Assembly: GCA_905214305.1 (NCBI GenBank)
Contig: CAJMLK010000005.1
Coordinates: forward strand, 19,415-83,414
Length of the DNA: 64,000 nucleotides
Origin: an uncultured bacterium
GTDB taxonomy: Bacteria; Desulfobacterota; Desulfovibrionia; Desulfovibrionales; Desulfovibrionaceae
Direction: 5' to 3'
Shown here piece by piece: positions 6,961 to 15,482 of the stretch; position 1 is the stretch's first letter; the number at the start of each line of letters is the position of its first letter. The notes beneath the pieces are model-generated. The model was not told where the DNA came from. It did not search any database and was given only the letters and a program-made list of their open reading frames with translations. Both the position numbers and the translations under genes were made by a program.

Positions 6961-8556
6961 CTAGATTTCAAGACTGCGGGCTACGGCTTCACCCTGTGCG
7001 CCACCTCCGGCCATGCGTGCGAGCTCTGCATGGCGGGCCGGCTTGTCCAGAGGGCGACAGAGGGTAAAGGTGGCATTGTCCCGCACCGTCTTGCTGATCT
7101 GAAAGTGCTTGCGCGCGCGGGCCGCCAGCTGAGGCCAGTGGGTGATAAGCAGCATCTGCCTGCTGGAGGCAAGTGCATACAGCTTTTCAGCCAGCTTGTT
7201 GAGCGTCAGACCACCCACCCCGGCATCGACCTCGTCAAAGATAAAGATGGCATTTTCCCCGTCTTGCCGCACGCTCGCCAAAGCCAGCAGAAAGCGGGAA
7301 AGTTCGCCTCCGGAAGCGATCTTGTCCAGCGGTTGGGGAGGTTGGCCGGGGTTCGGCGCCCACAGGATGCGCCCGCGTTCATCCATCACTCCGGGCCAGA
7401 TTTCCTGCTTTTCAAAATGGGGAATCACTTGCACCTGCTCGGAAAAACCGAGTTGCCGCAATTCGTCTTCCAAAGCCGAAGCCAGAGCCGAAGCGGCCTG
7501 GCGGCGCAGCGGGATGATGTGCTCCACAAGGGCCGAAAGCTCCTGGCTCAGGCTTTCTTCTTCCCGGCCCAGGCGGGCCAGATCCAATGCGCAAACATCA
7601 AGAAATGAAAGGTTCTCCGCGATTTCATCCCGCAAGGAGAGGATTTCCGGCAGTGTGCGGTGCAGTTTGCGCTTTAGCTGGGCCAAGGCAAAAAGCCTTT
7701 CCTCAACCTGATCCATGTCGGGCATGTCTTCCATTTGCGGCGGACGGCGCAAGCGCCCGCCCAGATGCGAGAGCTGCTGCCGCAAGGCTGCAACGGCGTC
7801 GGCATCGGGCTTGAGCGAATCATCCTCACGGGCCATGCGGGTCAGCACTTTTTCAAAATTGCCCAGCAGGTCCAGCAGTCCCTCGGTATCATCACCGAAC
7901 AAAAGAGCAATGGCCTGTTCGTAATTTTCACGCACGCCCTCAAGTGAGCGGGCCTGAGCGCGAACTTCTTCCAGTTGCTCCTCTTCGCCATCTTCGGGGG
8001 CGACCTTGTCAATTTCCTGCTGCTGCATTTCAAGCAGTTCGCGTTTTTCGGCAAGCCCAGTCTGACGCTCGATCAGGGCTTTACGTTGTGCTGCTGTTTC
8101 ATTCAGGCGGGCAAGCAGAGCATCGCGTTTGAGCAGAAGTTCCGGCTGTTCAAAGTCGCTTTCAAGCAGGCGGGCCTGAACTGCTGGTTGCAAAAGCTTT
8201 TGCTGCGCATGCTGGCTCGTGTGTGCCACAAGGCGAGGTCGGAGATCACGCAGGCTGTCCTGAGAGCGGAGTTCATCACAGATGTAAAGGCGGCTGCGGC
8301 CGGTTTCGGCCAGCAATTCTCGCCGCAAAACAATATCTTCTCCATCAAGCGTAAAAAGGGCCTCGACCTGGGCACGTTCTGCCCCCGCACGCACCATGTC
8401 TGACGACAGCCTGTCGCCCAGCAGAAAGCCAAGAGCCTTAAGAATAAAGCTCTTGCCTGCCCCGGTTTCGCCGGTAAGAACGTTCATGCCCGGCTCGAAT
8501 TCCAGCTCCATATCTTCGATGAGAGCAAGGTTGCGAATGCGAAGGTATTCCAACAT
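6961..8556 (-). CDS. recN: DNA repair protein RecN
   Basis: A 531-residue SMC-like ATPase acting in double-strand break repair. The Walker A motif GETGAGKS is at residues 29-36. A long coiled-coil region (about 150-370) separates it from the C-terminal half, which has SGGELSRFLLAL (signature) and IFIFDEVDAGVGG (Walker B). The length is near the family's 550. The start ATG 8556 gives the typical MLEYLRIRNLALIE opening. A TATAAT-like box at 8602-8607 may be its -10 element. A strong terminator lies downstream. Confidence 0.96.
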   Translation of the reverse strand: MLEYLRIRNLALIEDMELEFEPGMNVLTGETGAGKSFILKALGFLLGDRLSSDMVRAGAERAQVEALFTLDGEDIVLRRELLAETGRSRLYICDELRSQDSLRDLRPRLVAHTSQHAQQKLLQPAVQARLLESDFEQPELLLKRDALLARLNETAAQRKALIERQTGLAEKRELLEMQQQEIDKVAPEDGEEEQLEEVRAQARSLEGVRENYEQAIALLFGDDTEGLLDLLGNFEKVLTRMAREDDSLKPDADAVAALRQQLSHLGGRLRRPPQMEDMPDMDQVEERLFALAQLKRKLHRTLPEILSLRDEIAENLSFLDVCALDLARLGREEESLSQELSALVEHIIPLRRQAASALASALEDELRQLGFSEQVQVIPHFEKQEIWPGVMDERGRILWAPNPGQPPQPLDKIASGGELSRFLLALASVRQDGENAIFIFDEVDAGVGGLTLNKLAEKLYALASSRQMLLITHWPQLAARARKHFQISKTVRDNATFTLCRPLDKPARHAELARMAGGGAQGEAVARSLEI

Positions 8557-8601
8557 GTTGTTTGCGTCCGCACAGTGTGTTTTTAAAGTTTTACCTTAAA
8601 T

Positions 8602-8607
8602 ATTATA
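8602..8607 (-). promoter_or_regulatory. Possible -10 box for recN
   Basis: A perfect TATAAT on the minus strand about 45 bases before the recN start. No good -35 is found at 16-18 bases, so this rests on the -10 alone. Confidence 0.35.
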
Positions 8608-8623
8608 GCGGCCCCGGCACAAC

Positions 8624-9460
8624 TCAGCGTCGCAGCCTGGGGTCAAAAATATCTCGCAGGCTTTCGCCAAGCAGGTTGTAGCCGAGCACGGTTATGAGAA
8701 TCGCCAGACCGGGGTAGACCGAAAGCCAGGGGGCGTTCTCAATGACAGCTTTGCCTTCCATAAGCATATTGCCCCAGCTTGCCGTGGGCGGCTGCACGCC
8801 AAGGCCAAGAAAGCTCAGGCTTGATTCCACAAGGATGGCTCCGGCCACACCGAGAGTAGCGGTTATAAGCACGGGAGCCAAGGCATTGGGCAGAATATGA
8901 TAAAAAAGTATTTTTCCTGTCGAGCTGCCTGCCAGACGTGCTGCGTCCACAAATTCGCGCTCGCGCAGGCTCAGGGTCTCGGCACGGACTAGCCGCGTAA
9001 CGCCCATCCATGAGGTAAGACCGATGACAACCATGATATTGATAAGATCAGGCTCCAGAAAGGCAATGACCGCCAGAATAAGAAAGAAGGAGGGAAAACA
9101 AAGCATTATGTCGACAATGCGCATGATGGCTTCATCAACCCAACGACGAAAATATCCGCTTATCAGGCCAAGCGTGGTGCCAATGCTTATGGAAATGCCC
9201 ACGGCCACAAAGCCGACCCACAGAGAAACACGCCCGCCATAAAGCAGGCGTGAAAAAACATCGCGTCCGAGCCTGTCCGTTCCAAGCCAGAACCGGGAAG
9301 AGGGTGGCTCAAGGATATTGTCAAGGTGCAGTGCATCAGGGTTATAGGGCGCAATGGCTGGCGCTAGCAGGGCCGCCAGAGACATGCCAAGAACGATAAA
9401 AAGGCCGATGAGCAGCATGGCATGGCGCCCGAGCGCGTTTTTGACGGCGCGGGGGAGCAT
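8624..9460 (-). CDS. Dipeptide/oligopeptide/nickel-type ABC transporter permease (DppC/OppC)
   Basis: A 278-residue inner-membrane permease with about six hydrophobic helices. It has the N-terminal extension typical of DppC-like subunits (LAPAIAPYNPDALHL, then WLGTDRLGRDVFSRLL) and the EAA-type ABC-contact loop around residues 180-205 (RLAGSSTGKILFYHILPN). Its ATG overlaps the stop of the DppB-like gene (ATGA), so the two are translationally coupled. No binding protein or ATPase gene is present in the window, so the substrate cannot be named. Confidence 0.9.
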   Translation of the reverse strand: MLPRAVKNALGRHAMLLIGLFIVLGMSLAALLAPAIAPYNPDALHLDNILEPPSSRFWLGTDRLGRDVFSRLLYGGRVSLWVGFVAVGISISIGTTLGLISGYFRRWVDEAIMRIVDIMLCFPSFFLILAVIAFLEPDLINIMVVIGLTSWMGVTRLVRAETLSLREREFVDAARLAGSSTGKILFYHILPNALAPVLITATLGVAGAILVESSLSFLGLGVQPPTASWGNMLMEGKAVIENAPWLSVYPGLAILITVLGYNLLGESLRDIFDPRLRR

Positions 9461-10494
9461 CAGGCGTCATCCTTTGCGCTGCGTATGCGCGGATCCGCCA
9501 GGCCATAACAGATGTCGGCCAGCAGATTGCCAAAAAGGGTAAGCACAGCCCCCAAAACAAGATTGCCCATGATCATCGTGTAGTCACGGGCCATGACCGC
9601 CCCGTAGAAAAGCTGCCCCAGGCCGGGCAGGGCAAAGATGGACTCAATGATCACGCTGCCGCCAATAAGCCCGGGCACAGAAAGCCCCAGCAGGGTGATG
9701 ACGGGCAACAGCGCATTGCGCAGTGCGTGACGCCAGATGATGGTCTTTTCGTCAAGTCCCTTGGCCCGTGCCGTAAGAATGTAGTCCTGCTGCAAAACTT
9801 CCAGCATGCATGCCCGCATATAGCGTGACATGCCCGCAAGACCGCCCACGGTGTAAACAAGTATGGGCAGTGTCAGGTGCCGGGCCAGATCGCAAAATTT
9901 TCCCCACAGGCTCAGCTGGTCATAATGCATGGATGTAAGCCCGGAAATGGGCAGCCATTGCAGTTCAATGCCGAACAGCATCATGAGCAGCAGGGCAAGC
10001 CAGAACGAAGGCATGGCAAAGCCCAGAAAAACCAGCACCGTGACGGAGCGGTCCAGCAGGGAATTGCGGCGACAGGCCGAAACAATCCCCACTGGTATGG
10101 CAATGAGCAGTGTCAGCACCATGGCGGTCACATTCATGCCCACGGTGAGGGGCAGGCGCTCCATGATCTTGGTCAGCACGGGCCGGGAATCTGCGGACAT
10201 GGAATTGCCGAAGTCAAAATGCAGCAGTCGCATCAGCCAGTCCGCATATTGGACGTGAAGCGGGCGATCAAGACCGTACAACGCCTCAAGCCTCTGCCGG
10301 GCGGCCTCGCCAGCGAGGGGATTGAGCGTTGTTTCCATATCCGTGGGAGACCCGGGAGCCAGATGAATGACCCAGAAGCTGATAAGCGTAATGCCCCACA
10401 GCACCAGCAGCATCCACAACGTCTTGCGGGCGACATTGGTGACGATGGCAGTCAGTCGGCCATGACGGCGGGCATGTGAGGGCAGGGGGGGCAT
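9460..10494 (-). CDS. Dipeptide/oligopeptide/nickel-type ABC transporter permease (DppB/OppB)
   Basis: A 344-residue partner of the DppC-like permease. After one N-terminal helix (TLWMLLVLWGITLISFWVIH) come the large periplasmic loop typical of DppB, five further helices and an EAA loop (TARAKGLDEKTIIWRHALRN). The frame is open to 10527, but that would overlap the upstream gene. ATG 10494 stands 11 bases after that gene's stop and gives a normal N-terminus. It forms one transcription unit with the two RdgC-like genes upstream, an unusual pairing. Confidence 0.9.
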   Translation of the reverse strand: MPPLPSHARRHGRLTAIVTNVARKTLWMLLVLWGITLISFWVIHLAPGSPTDMETTLNPLAGEAARQRLEALYGLDRPLHVQYADWLMRLLHFDFGNSMSADSRPVLTKIMERLPLTVGMNVTAMVLTLLIAIPVGIVSACRRNSLLDRSVTVLVFLGFAMPSFWLALLLMMLFGIELQWLPISGLTSMHYDQLSLWGKFCDLARHLTLPILVYTVGGLAGMSRYMRACMLEVLQQDYILTARAKGLDEKTIIWRHALRNALLPVITLLGLSVPGLIGGSVIIESIFALPGLGQLFYGAVMARDYTMIMGNLVLGAVLTLFGNLLADICYGLADPRIRSAKDDA

Positions 10495-10505
10495 GGCGGC
10501 TCTCT

Positions 10506-11033
10506 CTACTCTGTACGGGTCATCCACTGGCGCATGTCGTCAACTTCTTTCTGCCACTGGGGGGTAAGGCGCAGAGAAAGAAAGCGCGTGTATAACGCAT
10601 CCAGCAGGTTGGTGCATATTTCCATCAGATAGAATTTTTCAAGCAGCAGGGCATCCGGATCGTCATCGCTGTCACCCTTGTCGAGCTTGGGCGTTTTCAG
10701 ACTGTTCAGGCAAAAATCTTCTGCCTTGAGCGTGACCTGGAAGGCCAGTTCTTCTTTTTCAAGCCGAATGAGCGCGCGACTGACCTTTTTGCCGGTTCCA
10801 AGACCAAAGCGCGCTTCCCGCAGGGGAGAGAGGGAGCCGGAAACCGAGGCAGTTTCCCGGGCGTCACCCTCGCCACCCTGTACCACGATCCGCTGTTCCA
10901 TAGAAACAGAGAAAGGAGCGCCGTCCTTATCCGTAAAGGCGCCGGGGGCGGTGTCGCTCTGGTACCAAAGCCAGGTCAGGAATTCCTGACCAAGAATAAT
11001 ATCAGTAGATTCTCCAAGATAGGGCATATTCAT
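10506..11033 (-). CDS. Protein probably acting with the preceding RdgC-like protein
   Basis: A 175-residue soluble protein, starting NMPYLGESTDIILGQEFLTWLWY. It has a central stretch EQRIVVQGGEG, a basic GTGKKVSRALIRL segment and an Asp-rich GDSDDDPDA linker before a helical end. No catalytic motif is seen. It begins 17 bases after the RdgC-like gene, and I infer that the two together correspond to a longer RdgC-type protein or a two-subunit version. That link rests on position and size, not on a clear domain match. Confidence 0.6.
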   Translation of the reverse strand: MNMPYLGESTDIILGQEFLTWLWYQSDTAPGAFTDKDGAPFSVSMEQRIVVQGGEGDARETASVSGSLSPLREARFGLGTGKKVSRALIRLEKEELAFQVTLKAEDFCLNSLKTPKLDKGDSDDDPDALLLEKFYLMEICTNLLDALYTRFLSLRLTPQWQKEVDDMRQWMTRTE

Positions 11034-11050
11034 GTGTGCTGGCTCCGAGG

Positions 11051-11674
11051 CTAGGACTGGGGGGCAAACTGTGTGGCCTCAAGCTGATCAAGGCGAATGA
11101 GGCTTTCTTCATCCAGCATGGAAGCCGCCAGAGTATAGGGCGTCAGTTGCTCAAGATGCAGTTCGAAGGTTTTGAGAAATTCTTCCATAAAAAGATCAAT
11201 CATCTTGTTTTGGGTAGAGGCAAACCATATCTCGTTTCTGTCCGTAGCCCACAGTACGTTAAATTCACTGGGAATTGGCAGAAAGCGCGAGCGCAGTCGC
11301 AGCATGACCTGTTCTTTCAGTTCTTTTTTGCGCTCACGGGAAATAAAGGTCTTGCCTTGCTCGTGCATGCGCTTCTTTTCATCGCGCAAAGCCACAGCCA
11401 GGTGCTTTTTTACAACACCAGCAGGAATGCGACGCATATCAAGCCGAAGCGAAAAGACAAGATAAGCGCCTTTTTGCGGTGGGGCGGTCACCCATTCCGA
11501 ATCCAGCATGTCTTCAAAACAGACCCATCCCTGAGCCTGCATTTCGGGAATATCGTCAATATCCCGAAAAGCAAATTGTTTGAGCTTGTCGGGGATTTGC
11601 GGCCAGAGTTCAGCCGGAACCGGATCAAGGATGCGAAAGCGTGTAAAACTGCACGCACTGTTGGCAAAGCCCAT
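11051..11674 (-). CDS. RdgC-like recombination-associated protein
   Basis: A 207-residue protein that resembles the N-terminal part of RdgC, the ring-shaped DNA-binding protein that modulates RecA. Shared features are the basic helix around residues 95-125 (RDEKKRMHEQGK, then KKELKEQVMLRLRSRFLP), the strand NVLWATDRNEIWFAS that parallels the RdgC 'WID..G.I.VD..S' segment, and the following helix with ten or so residues before PYTLA. E. coli RdgC is about 300 residues, so this protein is short. GAGGAG precedes ATG 11674; the upstream in-frame start at 11704 lacks a site. Confidence 0.65.
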   Translation of the reverse strand: MGFANSACSFTRFRILDPVPAELWPQIPDKLKQFAFRDIDDIPEMQAQGWVCFEDMLDSEWVTAPPQKGAYLVFSLRLDMRRIPAGVVKKHLAVALRDEKKRMHEQGKTFISRERKKELKEQVMLRLRSRFLPIPSEFNVLWATDRNEIWFASTQNKMIDLFMEEFLKTFELHLEQLTPYTLAASMLDEESLIRLDQLEATQFAPQS

Positions 11675-11903
11675 GAAAACTCCTCGGTTGGAAACATGCG
11701 CCATTGGGATGGCGTTGGTTTGTGTTGTACGTCAGAGCCGTCCTGGGAGCAAGTCCGCTGCGGTGAATCAAACCCGCAGGCAACGTCTGCGGCATCAATA
11801 ATAAGGCAGGCACGCTTGAAAATATCAAGTGAAGCAGAAGCGCCACGGGCTGGTTTTTCACCGTGTTTGGGGCGCAAGGTGGCCTTTTTGGCGGGCACGG
11901 CAA
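11675..11903 (-). promoter_or_regulatory. Long structured 5' leader of the RdgC-like operon
   Basis: If the promoter at 11910-11938 is right, the leader is about 230 nt. It holds three small hairpins (CTTGA-TATT-TCAAG, CCGCAG-loop-CTGCGG, GCCAT-CCCA-ATGGC) but no intrinsic terminator. Open frames here lack a binding site. The remaining bases to 12018 contain the divergent upstream region of the pseudouridine synthase gene. Confidence 0.4.
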
Positions 11904-11909
11904 TGTCCC

Positions 11910-11938
11910 ATAATGATAATTATGTAAACTTTTGTCAA
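11910..11938 (-). promoter_or_regulatory. Sigma-70-type promoter for the RdgC-like/permease operon
   Basis: TTGACA at 11933-11938, a 17-base AT-rich spacer and CATTAT at 11910-11915 on the minus strand. Confidence 0.55.
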
Positions 11939-12018
11939 AAAAATATGAATTATTCGTGAGTTCTTGACCTTGTCCTTCTCTTCCATCACCATGACTTCAC
12001 ATCTTCAAGGAGTACAAA

Positions 12019-13002
12019 GTGACGTCATCCAGTCGCTCCCGGCGGCCCTCAAGCGGCCGCACATCGCATGCCGGTAAAGAATTTTCCCGCGGCCCCCGCA
12101 AGGCCGACAAGACAGAAACAGCCGAAAAAAATGATCGCGTATTCACATCCGCAGATTCCGAACGCTCCGAAATGAATCGAAAAGATCCAAATGTTCGGGC
12201 ACATCGTGACGCGATCAAGTCTGGGGTTCGGCCAGCAACACAGGCTGAGATTCTGCCGCAAGACAGCGCGCGTTTGAACAAGGCCATCGCAGCATCCGGA
12301 TTGTGTTCACGCAGAAAAGCTGACGAGCTGATTCTTTCCGGCCGTGTGAGCGTTAATGGTGTTGCGGAACCTAATCCGGCCCGACAGGTATCACAGCATG
12401 ACGTCCTTGCGGTTGATGGAAAGCGGCTTACCGGTGCGCAGGATTATTGCTATCTGATGCTCTACAAGCCTGTTCAGGTGGTATGCACGGTGAATGACCC
12501 TGAGGGACGCCCCACGGTGATGGACTGCCTGCCGGAAAATGTGCGTGGCCTGCGCCTCTACCCTGTCGGCCGTCTTGACTATTTTTCCGAAGGCCTGCTT
12601 TTGCTGACCAATGACGGCCAGCTTGCGCAACGGCTGACTCACCCAAGCCATCATCAGCCTAAAACATACGAAGTGCTTGTGCGCGGAGCCGTTCCTGAAT
12701 CGGCGCTTGCCGCCATGCGGCGAGGCATGCGTCTGGCTGAAGGTGAAGAGCTCATGCCGGTAGAAGTTGAGGCCAGCTTTGTCAAAGGCCGCACCCTGCT
12801 GCGCATGGTTTTGCATCAGGGCCTGAATCGCCAGATACGGCGCATGTGTCGCGACCTTGGCCTGACCATCCTTCATCTGAAGCGCGTGGCTCAAGGCCCG
12901 CTGGAATTGGGAAACATGATGGCTGGTCGGGCGCGACATCTTACGGCCGCAGAAGTCAAACTTTTGAAAAAAAGTGTCTGTTTACAGGAGGTGCGCGGAT
13001 GA
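12019..13002 (+). CDS. rluB: RsuA/RluB-family rRNA pseudouridine synthase
   Basis: A 327-residue enzyme that isomerises uridine in rRNA. The first 85 residues or so are a Ser/Arg/Lys-rich, disordered-looking extension. Next comes an S4 RNA-binding domain (about 86-140: LNKAIAASGLCSRRKADELI). The catalytic domain follows, with the family motif PVGRLDYFSEGLLLLTNDG (catalytic Asp in GRLD) and the closing NRQIRRMC. GTG 12019 is used because AAGGAG lies six bases before it. Assignment to RluB (23S U2605) rather than RsuA or RluE is by general resemblance only. It overlaps the next gene by four bases. Confidence 0.88.
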   Translation: MTSSSRSRRPSSGRTSHAGKEFSRGPRKADKTETAEKNDRVFTSADSERSEMNRKDPNVRAHRDAIKSGVRPATQAEILPQDSARLNKAIAASGLCSRRKADELILSGRVSVNGVAEPNPARQVSQHDVLAVDGKRLTGAQDYCYLMLYKPVQVVCTVNDPEGRPTVMDCLPENVRGLRLYPVGRLDYFSEGLLLLTNDGQLAQRLTHPSHHQPKTYEVLVRGAVPESALAAMRRGMRLAEGEELMPVEVEASFVKGRTLLRMVLHQGLNRQIRRMCRDLGLTILHLKRVAQGPLELGNMMAGRARHLTAAEVKLLKKSVCLQEVRG

Positions 13003-13427
13003 AAAAATATTTTTTAGCATTGCTGCTTGTTGCAGCAATGCTTGCGGCAGCCCCGTGCATGGGTGCGGCTTCTTCCGGCAAGAATGCTGCTGAACCCATG
13101 CGGGCTGCTGAAGCTTGGCTTTCTCTGGCTGATGCAATGAACGCGCAGGAAAGCTGGAATCAGGCCGCCGCAGCTTTTAAGGCCGCCGTTGAATTGCAGA
13201 ATTGGGAAAAGACCTTGCCCAAAGCCCGACAACCGCTGGGAGCAGTAAAAACACGGACGCACCTTGCAACAAAAGCCACAACTACCCTGCCCGGCGTTCC
13301 AGACGGGGAATATGTGGTTATGCGGTTTCAAACGGAATTTGCCAACAAAAAAAGTGCAATTGAGGTTTTGCTGCTTCAAAAAGAAACTGATGGAGCGTGG
13401 CGCACTGTTGGATATTTTATTCGATAG
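12999..13427 (+). CDS. Exported DUF4019-family protein
   Basis: A 142-residue protein with a clear signal peptide (MKKYFLALLLVAAMLAAAP, cleavage probably after AAPCMGA or ASS). It then has the DUF4019 pattern: AAEAWLSLADAMNAQESWNQAA, LPKARQPLGAVKTR, TTLPGVPDGEYVVMRFQTEFANKK in outline, and an end in WRTVGYFIR. Proteins of this family are periplasmic and uncharacterised. CAGGAGG precedes ATG 12999, which overlaps the pseudouridine synthase stop. A terminator follows. Confidence 0.85.
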   Translation: MKKYFLALLLVAAMLAAAPCMGAASSGKNAAEPMRAAEAWLSLADAMNAQESWNQAAAAFKAAVELQNWEKTLPKARQPLGAVKTRTHLATKATTTLPGVPDGEYVVMRFQTEFANKKSAIEVLLLQKETDGAWRTVGYFIR

Positions 13428-13494
13428 CCCAATTGATTGGATCAAAAAATACTTATGTATACATATTATTTATATTTATTGAAATAGCCACAAT

Positions 13495-13531
13495 AAAAAA
13501 GCTCTCCTTAATGTACAAGGAGAGCTTTTTT
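13495..13531. terminator. Bidirectional intrinsic terminator
   Basis: GCTCTCCTT pairs with AAGGAGAGC around a 7-base loop, with six A before and six T after. It ends the plus-strand DUF4019 transcript and can serve the convergent pgm transcript. Confidence 0.85.
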
Positions 13532-13678
13532 ATAATACAGACTCTGTCTGACGCTCTTATGGTCTGATTTGAATCCTGATGCAGGTTGATTTTTAGAAAC
13601 GTATTTCTGAAACCGCATGATTTTCGGCAATATGCTGTAGGCCAAGATTCGTCGCAATTCAAAAGCCCATCTTCAGGC

Positions 13679-15322
13679 TCAGGCTTTCAACAATCGCTCC
13701 AGAAAGTTCATGGCGTCTTTTTGTATGGCACAGAGGTGATCTTCGCCCTTGAAGCTTTCTGTATAAACTTTGCAGATGGGTTCTGTACCCGAAGGGCGAA
13801 CGGCAAACCAGCCATCGGCGCTGGATATTTTTATGCCCCCAATGGGTGCGTCGTTGCCCGGCGCTCGAGTAATGATTTCCGTAACAGGCGAACCGCCAAG
13901 GCTGGTGATATCTGCACTTTCCGGAGTCAGAGCCTTGAGTTTTGCGCGTACCTGATCGTCTGCCGGGGCATCAAGGCGCTGATAGACCGGGCGGCCCAGA
14001 CGTTCTGTGAGCTTTTCATAAAGTTCTGTGGGGGATGACTGCTCCACTGCCAGCATTTCCGCTGCCAGCAGGCACATGAGGGGGCCATCCTTATCGGTGC
14101 TCCAGGGACTGCCGTCAAAACACAGGAACGAGGCCCCGGCGCTTTCTTCGCAGCCCATGCCGCAACGGCCGTTAAGAAGATACGGCACAAACCATTTGAA
14201 CCCCACAGGCACTTCCACCACCGGACGATTGGCCTCGCGCCCCACCCTGTCCAGAAGAGCACTGGTTACCAGGGTTTTTCCAATACCGCTGGCAGCTGAC
14301 CATGAGCGGCGCGTGCGGAACAGATACCACGCTGCCACGGACAGAAAATGATTGGGATTCATCAGCTCCTGACTGGTGACGATGCCGTGGCGGTCGGAAT
14401 CAGGATCACAGGCCACAGCCAGATCAAAGCGGTTGCGCATTTCAAGAAGGCCGTTCATGGCATAGGGGGAGGAACAATCCATACGGATTTTTCCATCCTT
14501 GTCAAAAGGCACAAAACGGAATGTGGGATCAACTGCTTTATTTACCACAGTAATTTCAATTCCGTAGGCGTCAGCTATGGGCTCCCACAGTTGCAGGCTT
14601 GCCCCGCCAAGAGGGTCGACGCCAAGGCGCAAACCTGAAGCCGCGATGGCCTTTACGTCAAGAACTTTTGGCAAATCATCAACATAACTGCGGATAAAAT
14701 CATATTCTTCCACCAGTGGTGAAGACAGGGCCGCCCGCAGGTGCGTCAGATGCACACCGCGATTGCCGCTTTCAAGATAGGCATTAGCTCTTTTTTCTAT
14801 GCCGTCGGTGACGTCGGTTTCTGCCGGCCCGCCGTGCGGAGGGTTGTACTTGAAGCCGCCGTCACGGGGGGGGTTATGCGAAGGGGTAATAACTATGCCG
14901 TCGGCCAAACCGCTGGAACGGCCTGCATTCCATTTCAATATGGCGTGCGAGACTGCGGGGGTGGCCGTGTAGACGCCCACGGGCGCAATGCGCACATGCA
15001 CGTCGTTGGCGGTCAAAACTTCAAGGGCCGAACGAAAGGCCGCCTCGGACAGGGCATGTGTATCACCGCCAAGAAAAAGAGGACCATCAATGCTGTTGGC
15101 TTTTCGATAGTCACACACTGCCTGCGTAATGGCGTAAATGTGTTCTTCATTAAAAGTATGAAGGAGTGAAGAACCTCTGTGCCCGGATGTGCCAAAGGCA
15201 ACGCGCTGAGCCGGAACCGCAGGATTGGGGTACTCTGTGAAATAGGCGCTGACAAGCGCCGGAATATTTTCAAGATCTTCAGGCAGGGGCAATTGTCCGG
15301 CTCGGGCATGAACAACAGGCAT
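13679..15322 (-). CDS. pgm: Phosphoglucomutase (alpha-D-glucose phosphate-specific)
   Basis: A 547-residue enzyme interconverting glucose 1-phosphate and glucose 6-phosphate. It has the family's four regions: the phosphoserine loop FGTSGHRGS (around 43-51), VITPSHNPPRDGGFKYNPP, the metal loop DPDSDRHG, and the phosphate-binding RPSGTEPICKVY near the C-terminus. The length matches E. coli Pgm (546). GGAGG precedes ATG 15322. It stands alone between terminators, downstream of degP and convergent with the DUF4019 gene. Confidence 0.97.
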   Translation of the reverse strand: MPVVHARAGQLPLPEDLENIPALVSAYFTEYPNPAVPAQRVAFGTSGHRGSSLLHTFNEEHIYAITQAVCDYRKANSIDGPLFLGGDTHALSEAAFRSALEVLTANDVHVRIAPVGVYTATPAVSHAILKWNAGRSSGLADGIVITPSHNPPRDGGFKYNPPHGGPAETDVTDGIEKRANAYLESGNRGVHLTHLRAALSSPLVEEYDFIRSYVDDLPKVLDVKAIAASGLRLGVDPLGGASLQLWEPIADAYGIEITVVNKAVDPTFRFVPFDKDGKIRMDCSSPYAMNGLLEMRNRFDLAVACDPDSDRHGIVTSQELMNPNHFLSVAAWYLFRTRRSWSAASGIGKTLVTSALLDRVGREANRPVVEVPVGFKWFVPYLLNGRCGMGCEESAGASFLCFDGSPWSTDKDGPLMCLLAAEMLAVEQSSPTELYEKLTERLGRPVYQRLDAPADDQVRAKLKALTPESADITSLGGSPVTEIITRAPGNDAPIGGIKISSADGWFAVRPSGTEPICKVYTESFKGEDHLCAIQKDAMNFLERLLKA

Positions 15323-15419
15323 GATGTACCTCCATTGTCTTGTTAATTACCATAAGATATTATGGATTGTCACGCCTGCAGGGCCGCGCTTCAGACCAGA
15401 TTGTCCTTTTAATGCATAC

Positions 15420-15449
15420 AAAAAGGGCTGCTCCTCTGGAGCAGCCCTT
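15420..15449 (-). terminator. Terminator downstream of degP
   Basis: A perfect 12-bp stem (AAGGGCTGCTCC and complement) with a 3-base loop, followed by T on the minus strand, just after the degP stop. Confidence 0.85.
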
Positions 15450-15482
15450 GCAGTTTTCATTTTCCGCAGTTAACGGCGTGTC

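Noticed and set aside
11488..11898. 136-codon minus-strand frame starting MPAKKATLRPK
   Set aside because: The opening looks protein-like but it overlaps the well-supported RdgC-like gene in another frame and has no ribosome binding site. Kept as leader sequence.
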